Shown here: positions 19,701 through 24,898 of the stretch, in pieces | Layout of the letters: every line of letters begins with the position of its first letter | Numbering within the stretch: the first letter of the stretch is position 1 | Assembly: GCA_000708835.1 (NCBI GenBank) | Contig: DF237847.1 | Span: 1 to 24,898 of the forward strand | DNA: 24,898 nt | DNA from: Klebsormidium nitens | Taxonomy: Eukaryota; Streptophyta; Klebsormidiophyceae; Klebsormidiales; Klebsormidiaceae | Reading direction: 5' to 3' | Translations under genes and position numbers: made by a program | Notes under the pieces: model-generated | Database searches by the model: none | Told to the model about the DNA's origin: nothing | Seen by the model: only the letters and a program-made list of their open reading frames with translations

Positions 19701-22700
19701 CTACCGGCCGTTTCGGATGATGTCCTAGGTCGGTTTCAAGGTCCAGGTTTTGAGGTTAGTCTTCAGGTCAATTTCAAGCTCTCCGACTCAGTTTCGAGGT
19801 AATTTAGGTCAGTTTCCCGGTCAGCTTCGAGGTTTCTTCAGTAAGAGCGGTAATTCACACAATCTGGTTTCCTTGAATTGATGCCGCAAGTTTGCTTCAC
19901 TTGGGGGCTATTGCGATCTGTGCCACCATTGGTGTTAACCAATCATCACAGTCGACCTTGAAAAGCGAGAACAGTCCAATGTCAATTTGAAAAACTCTCA
20001 GAGTTGAGCATCTGAAGAGGTGCAATCATGCTGCGCTGCATTCTAACTCGCTTATCGCAAAGCTGCCAACCACTTTGAGCCATTGCAACGTGCGCTGCCG
20101 CATCATTGCTAGCCAACTGTTCCATCGATCTGAACAGCATGAGACGTCCGGAAATGCAACTTTTTTTGGAGGGTTTGATCCTGGGTTTCAGAAATGCGTC
20201 CTCTGCACAACATCCGGCGCACCCTTCGCCGACAAGAATGTCAAGTTCGTCTTCGTTTGTTTCACAAGAGGTTAAAAAGGGCGTCACAGGACCGGTCCTA
20301 CGTCAAAGCGACCAAAATGCCCGGCATCAGGGCCAGCTTGGTCGCCGAGGGCACTTTTCGAGATGGAGTCTGGGCCGTCCGATGGAATTTCCCCTCAGGA
20401 CTCAGATGCACGAGTGTACCTTGACATCTGACGCCCTCTTTAAGATTCATTGAGATGTTCAAAAATCATCTTATCGTCTTCGCGCAGTTCCACAACTTCA
20501 TGTCCGTTGAGTACCTGCCCGTGATCTACCCAACCTCGCGGGAGAAGCGGGAAAACGACTACATGGCTTTCGCTGAACGGGTAAGAAGCGAGTGCAATAT
20601 TCAAGCCGTGCAGCGGCGAATTCGTGAAGCAGTAAGGTAAAGTGCAGTCGAGAAGCGCAGTCTGTGCTCGTTTGACAAGGACATTGATCTGCATAACCCC
20701 CGCATTCGTTCGGCTCCTGTAAGCATCCGCGTGAATCACGAGCGAGTCAGCTTTCGCTCACAGGTGAAAGCGCATTACTCAGGCTTACGACGAGAGTGAT
20801 TACTGGACATTTGGAAGTCTTTACAAACGGTATGATACCGACACAGCGGGGCCGGGTTCGGAGAGTGGCAATACGGCCAGCTTTTCCTGGTCGTCGTTTG
20901 TGTGAAGAAGCATCGGCGGACGACGAGTTGCAAAGCCTCTTCCTAACCGATGTTTTGCTTTCCTGTTGACGGGCTTGTGATACTTTTGTCGACCACTTCC
21001 TGGGCGTTTTGTCACGTGATCCAGAGAAGACAGGACCTGAGAAGTGAGACCGGAATGCAGATTCAGACGTATGCAACGTATGTTGGCCGACCGAGCTGAC
21101 GTATGCCAACTCTCAGCTTCTGTCCAACACGATAGGGTTGGAAATATCATCGCCTTTGAAGAAAGATGAGTAGCATAGGGGCAAGCGAAAAGCATGTCGA
21201 AAAAGTTCGTTTGCAGCTAAAACAGGAGGTTGCCAGAGCACGCAGCGTGCCCCTGCGCGGAATCACCTACGCCGACTGCCATTTCTGTTTCGCCAACACT
21301 CGGTCATCGACTGAGGGATGAACCTACATCCCAAACGCTATGGGTGCGCTTCTGACCAGACAAGATTGTTTTGCGCAGGTCCGATGGGAGATCGTCCAGA
21401 AGTGCAACTTGCTCCTGACCGAGTTCACCTGCACCGACTGCAGTTCTCTTTCGCAAAGTCGTTCAACGATTGAAGAAGGGTTGAACCTACATCCCAAACG
21501 CTATGAATGCGCTTCTAACCAAACAAGAACATTACACGCAGGTTCGATGGGAGATTGCCAGAGCGTGCAACGTGCCCCTGACCGAGTTCACGTACGCCAC
21601 CTGCCAGACCCTTAAAAGCAGGAAAGGAATAACCCCTATCTGATTTTAACTCTCAAACACACTAGTGCTAGTGGAGGCAGTGAATAATTGCGAACGAGAA
21701 TCTTTCCTCCGCAGGTCCGATGGGAGATTGCCAAGGCGTGCAACGTGCCCCTGACGGAGTTCACGTACGCCGACTGCCAGCTAGGCATGCGCGCCAAGAA
21801 CAAGCACCTTGCGCGCCGCGTCCCGTCCGTCTTCATCGAGTTTGGCAAGTTCGAGAAGCTATACGACCTCAACGTCAGAATAGCTTATGGGTGGCTGGAC
21901 AAGTTTGGGGAGGCGAGCCGGGGAAAGAACGGGGTGATTACAAAGGAGGACTTCCAAGAGTACTTGGGGCTGGGGCGCAGACTGGGAGCTGAGGTGAGTG
22001 TGAAAGCGCGCGCGATTTGGTGTGAATAGGCACCTAAGTGGGCTCCGGTTGGGAGCGGAAGCGAGTGTGAAGAGCCACGCGGCTTGATGTTAACAGGCAC
22101 TTGTGTGGGCCCCGGTTGACACCGGGTGGGTGTGAAGAGGCACGCAACTGGTGTAAATGGGCACCGACTTGGAGGGTGCTGATCATGGGCACGTGCCTGG
22201 ACGTGATCGACTGAGCCACACGATTTGTGCAAATCGGCACTGATCTGTTGACGTGACAGGGACATCGTTTTAAACTCTTCCATGTTTCGCTTCAGGTGTT
22301 TAACACCCTCTTCGACTTGAACGGGACCGAGGGCATCAACTTTAGAGAGGTGCGTCTTCTCCGCTCCCCCTTTTATCCGTCCGTTCTCCGCCAGCTTTCT
22401 GTCTCGCACTCCATACTTCCGCCTCCCTTCCGTCCGTCCTTTCCTTGGTGCCCTTTTCTTTGACGTTCTTCTATAATCCCTCCTTCCCTGTCCTTTTCTT
22501 CCGCATCTTTCTTCCTGGCAGCGTGCTCTTCCAATGTAGCTATCAGATTGATACATTTTGCGTCTTTTATTCTGACTGTAACATGTGTATCTTCGATTCT
22601 GAATGCAACGCCCTCGGCTTATGGTGCTTTAAATGGTGTCCACTTGAAAGTACTGACTTGTATTCTAGAGAATCAAATGAAGTCAAACCTCCCTGCACGC

Positions 22701-23684
22701 CCTTCTACCTTCATTTTCATTAAATTGGATCAAGCGCATCTGACTAAAATCTCTACGTCAACACCGTGCTTCCGACAAATGACCCGAAAAGCTTGGGACT
22801 TAACTCTAGCGTTTTCACAGGGACTTGAATCAAGCCTCACAGAACCGAAGCGGTATTCTGACAAGAGCCCACAAGTGCCTGAGTTTCCACATTCTTATGT
22901 CCAGAACTGTTCTAAACTGACTTCCCAACTCTGGCGAGCCCAATGAGCGTCAAGTCATATTTCTCCTCCGCGACGTCATCTTACCCCACGCCCGTTCTCG
23001 TAATTTTGCAGTATGTCGCGGGCCTGTGCTTCATCACGCGACACCCTGCGTTTGAGGCGTGCGTGGACCAGGTCGTACAGCACATTTCAGGGGGCGGGGT
23101 GGGGTCCCTCTCTGAGGAGACGCTCGCTGCGGGGCTGAAGAAATCCTTTGCCGATCTTGACGACACGCAGGTGAACCATCGCTTTTTCGGACTTCCATAA
23201 TAGCATTTCTGCCCAGTCTGCTTGCTTTAAGCACGCCTAATGCTCAAACCAGTTGGCAGCCTTTGATGATTTAATGGCAGGAAGTTGTTCTGATGCCAAA
23301 CATGCAGGACGCTGGCGCATACTGGTTATGCTTCTCATAGCCGTACATCTCTCCGGAATGAAAGTCTGGCTGGTCCCCGTGGTCGTCTCTCGGCCGCACT
23401 CAGAAATTGTTACTTTTCACCACTTGCTAGTTGACGTCGCATTCCTTCGCTTGTCAGTTCTGTTGAAGCCTGTGTTTGTCCTTCTGGTGAAACAAGTTCG
23501 CACCTTTCTTTATCCGCAGTTGTCCCGGTTGCACAAGCGACTTCTAGCCGTGGAGGTTTCTAAAGAGGAGCGGGCTTCCAAGGAGGGCGTCACTGCCGAA
23601 ATCATGAAGACCTTTTTGCAAAAGAACCCCGACTTTTTGGCGGCGTTTGTGCACCTAAAACCAGAGCTGCTAAGCAAGGCTTAG
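16722..23684 (+). CDS. LPEAT2: LPEAT2-like lysophospholipid acyltransferase with EF-hand region (eight exons)
   Basis: Exons: 16722-17288, 18143-18251, 19439-19608, 20488-20580, 21715-21993, 22296-22349, 23012-23170 and 23520-23684 (stop TAG). Phases are 0, 1, 0, 0, 0, 0, 0; the product is 531 aa. Residues 1-60 are Pro-rich and polar; 67-98 form a membrane hairpin or segment; then acyltransferase motifs follow: NHMSFTEP at 151-158 (H-x4-E form), TISVDRSSSESR at 190-201, and LLFPEGCTTNGK around 221-232, then RPLLPVQPVAIKYPYVHYD. FHNFMSVEYLPVIYP (283-297) matches the conserved end of the catalytic domain. Residues 360-531 are EF-hand-like, with one near-canonical loop (DLNGTEGINFRE, 413-424) and others that have lost calcium ligands. 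The family transfers acyl chains from acyl-CoA to lyso-phosphatidylethanolamine and related lysophospholipids at the ER or Golgi. Start: the ATG at 16722 is the first in frame after a stop-free run; 16728 is also possible. Exons 3 and 5 have tandem edge copies in the adjacent introns. Confidence 0.9.
17289..18142 (+). other. LPEAT2 intron 1
   Basis: 854 bp from the GTGGGG donor to CTTTTTGCAG. It is relatively T-rich and shows no exon copies, no recognisable mobile element and no gene on either strand. Confidence 0.7.
19094..19350 (+). repeat. Two upstream copies of the LPEAT2 exon 3 edge
   Basis: Copies of the FPEG-continuing exon edge (CTTNGKGLATFKAGGFRPLL in exon 3) start at 19094 and 19285, 191 and 154 bp apart from each other and from the true exon at 19439. 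The first keeps its CCAG acceptor but has compensating one-base indels. The second has lost the AG (GGGTTGCACG) and ends in a GTATGT. Each covers only about the first 65 nt of the exon. Confidence 0.88.
19662..19728 (+). repeat. Downstream copy of the LPEAT2 exon 3 donor edge
   Basis: This reads SADLAPSNIYRPFRMMS then TAG and GTCGGTTTC. It matches the 3' end of exon 3 (WADPVAPSIFYLAFRMMSQ, donor GTTAGATTCC) 120 bp upstream. It mirrors the upstream copies of the same exon's 5' edge, so both sides of this exon were duplicated. Confidence 0.8.
19725..19850 (+). repeat. Short AGGTCAGTTTC-like repeats
   Basis: Following the donor-edge copy, about six imperfect repeats of the word AGGTCAGTTTC or variants (AGGTCGGTTTC, AGGTCAATTTC, ACTCAGTTTCGAGGT, AGGTCAGTTTCC, GGTCAGCTTCGAGGT) run to about 19850. 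They appear derived from the exon 3 donor and create several AG-GT steps. Confidence 0.65.
20749..20770 (+). repeat. Possible copy of the LPEAT2 exon 4 donor edge
   Basis: GCTTTCGCTCACAGGTGAAAGC resembles the end of exon 4 plus its donor (GCTTTCGCTGAACGGGTAAG) about 185 bp upstream. The match is short, so it is tentative. Confidence 0.4.
21225..21780 (+). repeat. Four-unit tandem array across the LPEAT2 exon 5 acceptor
   Basis: Copies of the exon 5 start (VRWEIAKACNVPLTEFTYAD) begin near 21225 (partial), at 21379 and at 21542, before the real exon at 21715; spacing is about 155-173 bp. Acceptors are kept in the second and third copies (GCGCAG, CACGCAG). The intron parts are duplicated too: CATCCCAAACGCTATG occurs at both about 21328 and 21491. 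The third copy is nearly identical to the exon up to ATCQ and then diverges. Confidence 0.9.
21965..22245 (+). repeat. Tandem repeats across the LPEAT2 exon 5 donor
   Basis: Starting at the exon 5 end (CTGGGAGCTGAG then GTGAGTGTGAA at 21994), diverged units recur at about 22061 and 22126 with a weaker one near 22209, at a period of about 65-67 bp then about 83. Shared blocks are GTGTGAAGAG, TGGTGTGAATAGGCAC or variants, and GTGGGCTCCGGTTGGGAG. In the first copy the donor GT has become GC. Confidence 0.78.
22350..23011 (+). other. LPEAT2 intron 6 with a long pyrimidine-rich tract
   Basis: 662 bp. From about 22356 to 22510 the plus strand is strongly C/T-rich. The remainder is unremarkable, with open frames but no domain. 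No copies of exon 6 or 7 edges are evident. Confidence 0.65.
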
Positions 23685-23735
23685 CACCGAGCCAGTACAG
23701 TTGTCGTTCTCCTTAAGAGTAGTAATACTCCAGAA

Positions 23736-23741
23736 AATAAA
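23736..23741 (+). terminator. Candidate poly(A) signal of LPEAT2
   Basis: AATAAA lies 52 nt after the LPEAT2 stop codon, followed by TGTAAT at 23764. Both are plausible green-lineage polyadenylation elements; usage is unproven. Confidence 0.5.
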
Positions 23742-24110
23742 CAGTTGCTCTGATTGCGACCATGTAATACCGTCTGAACCCGCAGTGACGACTTTGGGAA
23801 ATATCTTTGAGCCGCATTTATATTTTGGACCTATCCGCACCTCACAACCGAGCTTGTTTTGAGAGAACTCGGCTTTCAATGCGCATGCCTAAGCTAGCCT
23901 CAGGTGCACATGCATAAGCTCAAGTGAGCAGTTTGGGCCGTGACTGTCCAATGGTCAATTAAAGTATCGTATACTTGTGGGCCGGCCTCCGATTGCATGA
24001 GGGACCATTAGTATGCCGCCGGCCATCCATGCCAGCTGCAGCTAAGCTGCATGAGCATGATGCCGCCCCAGTGCCGTTACACCATGCGGCGGCCGGCCGG
24101 GCCGGCGCGG

Positions 24111-24116
24111 TATAAA
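24111..24116 (+). promoter_or_regulatory. TATA box after a GC-rich block
   Basis: TATAAA directly follows a run of GGCCGG-type sequence (about 24087-24110) and is the most promoter-like element in this flank. The transcript it would serve is not identified; ATGs at 24117 and 24518 open only very short frames. Confidence 0.4.
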
Positions 24117-24898
24117 ATGGCGGTGACTATGTTTTTATTTGTGACATCTTATATTGACAATTAACGGCTATGAAGTTCTATGTATATATGAGCCGCAAAT
24201 CATTAGTGATTCATATTGCGTATCCAGGCGGCATTAAGTTGTCAAACTAGGGTGCGGCGTAATGATCGACAACGTACAATATATGCCTAGCTCTCATGCA
24301 ACTTCAAGTTTAACTTGATGGTACGCCAGTTCCAACTAAATCTTTGAAACATGGTGCGTCAAGAGCCATATACCGTATGCATGATCAACCGGTTGATACA
24401 GATTCTATTGTTCTGCTTTATACGAGTTCCCACACAACGTGCTGCATGGCACATGAGTTTTGAGGTCACTTTTTCTGTGTCACCGAAGACATTGAAATCG
24501 TCACGTGACTGACTGCAATGGCCAACAAATTTACAGAACGAGCAGTCTACAACCCGGACAGTTCCGTGTCTTAGTATAGGCACCTCCAGCACAGAAAGGC
24601 ACCGGCTGCAGTTTGCAGACGCCTCAAATGCCGGCAGAAGACTCGAACGTCTCCGCAACCTGCACAGCCACAAGACAGGCACAAGCTGTGGAAGACGCCG
24701 TGCACCCCTGGAAAACTGCCAGTGCTGAGATTTGAAATCAAGTGCATGGATTTCAGCCTACTGAAACCTGAGCACTGAGAAACGCGCACTCCCCCAGTTT
24801 CAAGAGTGCTCGGGGAGCCTCAAGCGGCTGCCGGTCCAGGACGGCTCTTGACAATTCTCAGCGTCAACCTCGTGGGAAAAAGATACTAAATATGTAAC

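Larger units (their letters stand above)
23685..24898. other. 3' flank of LPEAT2, no supported gene
   Basis: About 1.2 kb with no gene I can support. It holds a likely poly(A) signal close to the LPEAT2 stop, then a GC-rich block (about 24013-24110) ending in TATAAA. A short frame from an ATG at 24518 and minus-strand frames near 24359-24789 have no recognisable domains; a gene starting here and continuing past the window is possible. Confidence 0.5.

Noticed and set aside
20280-20430. Possible extra LPEAT2 exon (reads like GIRASLVAEGTFRDGVW)
   Set aside because: Open and protein-like, but exons 3 and 4 already join in phase with the expected conserved sequence, and no matching acceptor and donor pair was found.
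19094-21605. LPEAT2 exon copies read as mutually exclusive alternative exons
   Set aside because: Each copy covers only part of its exon and lacks either the acceptor or an in-frame donor, unlike the 78-nt DA1 segment. They are better explained as duplication remnants.
8765-22245. Arrays as sequencing or assembly artefacts
   Set aside because: Copies carry many independent substitutions and indels and graded divergence, which collapsed or duplicated reads would not produce. Long reads would still be worth checking.
21885-22556. Minus-strand open frame of 223 residues, the longest single frame in the window
   Set aside because: It opposes LPEAT2 exons 5 and 6 and crosses the donor-side repeats and the pyrimidine tract; Arg/Lys/Gly-rich and His/Pro-rich with no recognisable domain.
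8573-24363. Shared 14-mer ACATGGTGCGTCAA at about 8574 and 24350
   Set aside because: A match of this length between two places in 25 kb is near chance expectation, and flanking sequence does not align.
1-24898. tRNA, rRNA, transposase or reverse transcriptase genes
   Set aside because: Looked for on both strands by motif; no cloverleaf with a T-loop, no rRNA blocks and no mobile-element protein motifs were recognised. The RNase H gene lacks any reverse transcriptase or integrase neighbour, so it is not taken as a retroelement piece.

Overview
The window looks like nuclear DNA of a streptophyte: a charophyte alga (a Klebsormidium-like genome would fit) or an early land plant. The grounds are spliceosomal genes with GT-AG introns of roughly 0.3-1.2 kb, balanced base composition, and two gene families typical of the green lineage in this form (DA1-type UIM-LIM peptidase and an LPEAT2-type acyltransferase with EF-hand region). 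The species is inference; no rRNA, tRNA, CRISPR or bacterial operon structure was seen. All gene models were built by hand from splice-site phase and protein motifs.

Layout. (1) 535-3330, plus: six phase-0 exons that join an RRM-like domain to a complete RNase HI fold with all four catalytic acidic residues. (2) 5015-7115, plus: a small four-exon gene for a conserved-looking soluble protein that I do not recognise. (3) 8091-16015, minus: an eight-exon DA1-family ubiquitin-regulated peptidase (four UIM-like helices, LIM, LIM-like, HELMH metallopeptidase; 670 aa). (4) 16722-23684, plus: an eight-exon LPEAT2-like lysophospholipid acyltransferase (531 aa), head-to-head with DA1 across about 0.7 kb. 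Flanks (1-534, 3331-5014, 7116-8090, 23685-24898) hold no gene I can support, only some GC-rich inverted repeats and TATA-like elements.

The most unusual feature is in the introns of DA1 and LPEAT2. At least nine exon-intron junctions are embedded in diverged tandem repeats (units about 65-320 bp) that span the junction. Introns upstream of an exon carry copies of that exon's 5' edge plus the acceptor; introns downstream carry copies of its 3' edge plus the donor. DA1 intron 5 is almost entirely made of such copies. One copy forms a potential 78-nt in-frame cassette exon that would duplicate part of the second LIM-like region. Ten perfect TGACGTCA palindromes also lie in DA1 introns within 3.5 kb. 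Genes 1 and 2 show no comparable arrays.

The genes do not form an obvious pathway. DA1 is expected to act in ubiquitin-dependent growth control and LPEAT2 in phospholipid remodelling; sharing a divergent promoter region could couple their expression, but nothing in the sequence proves this.
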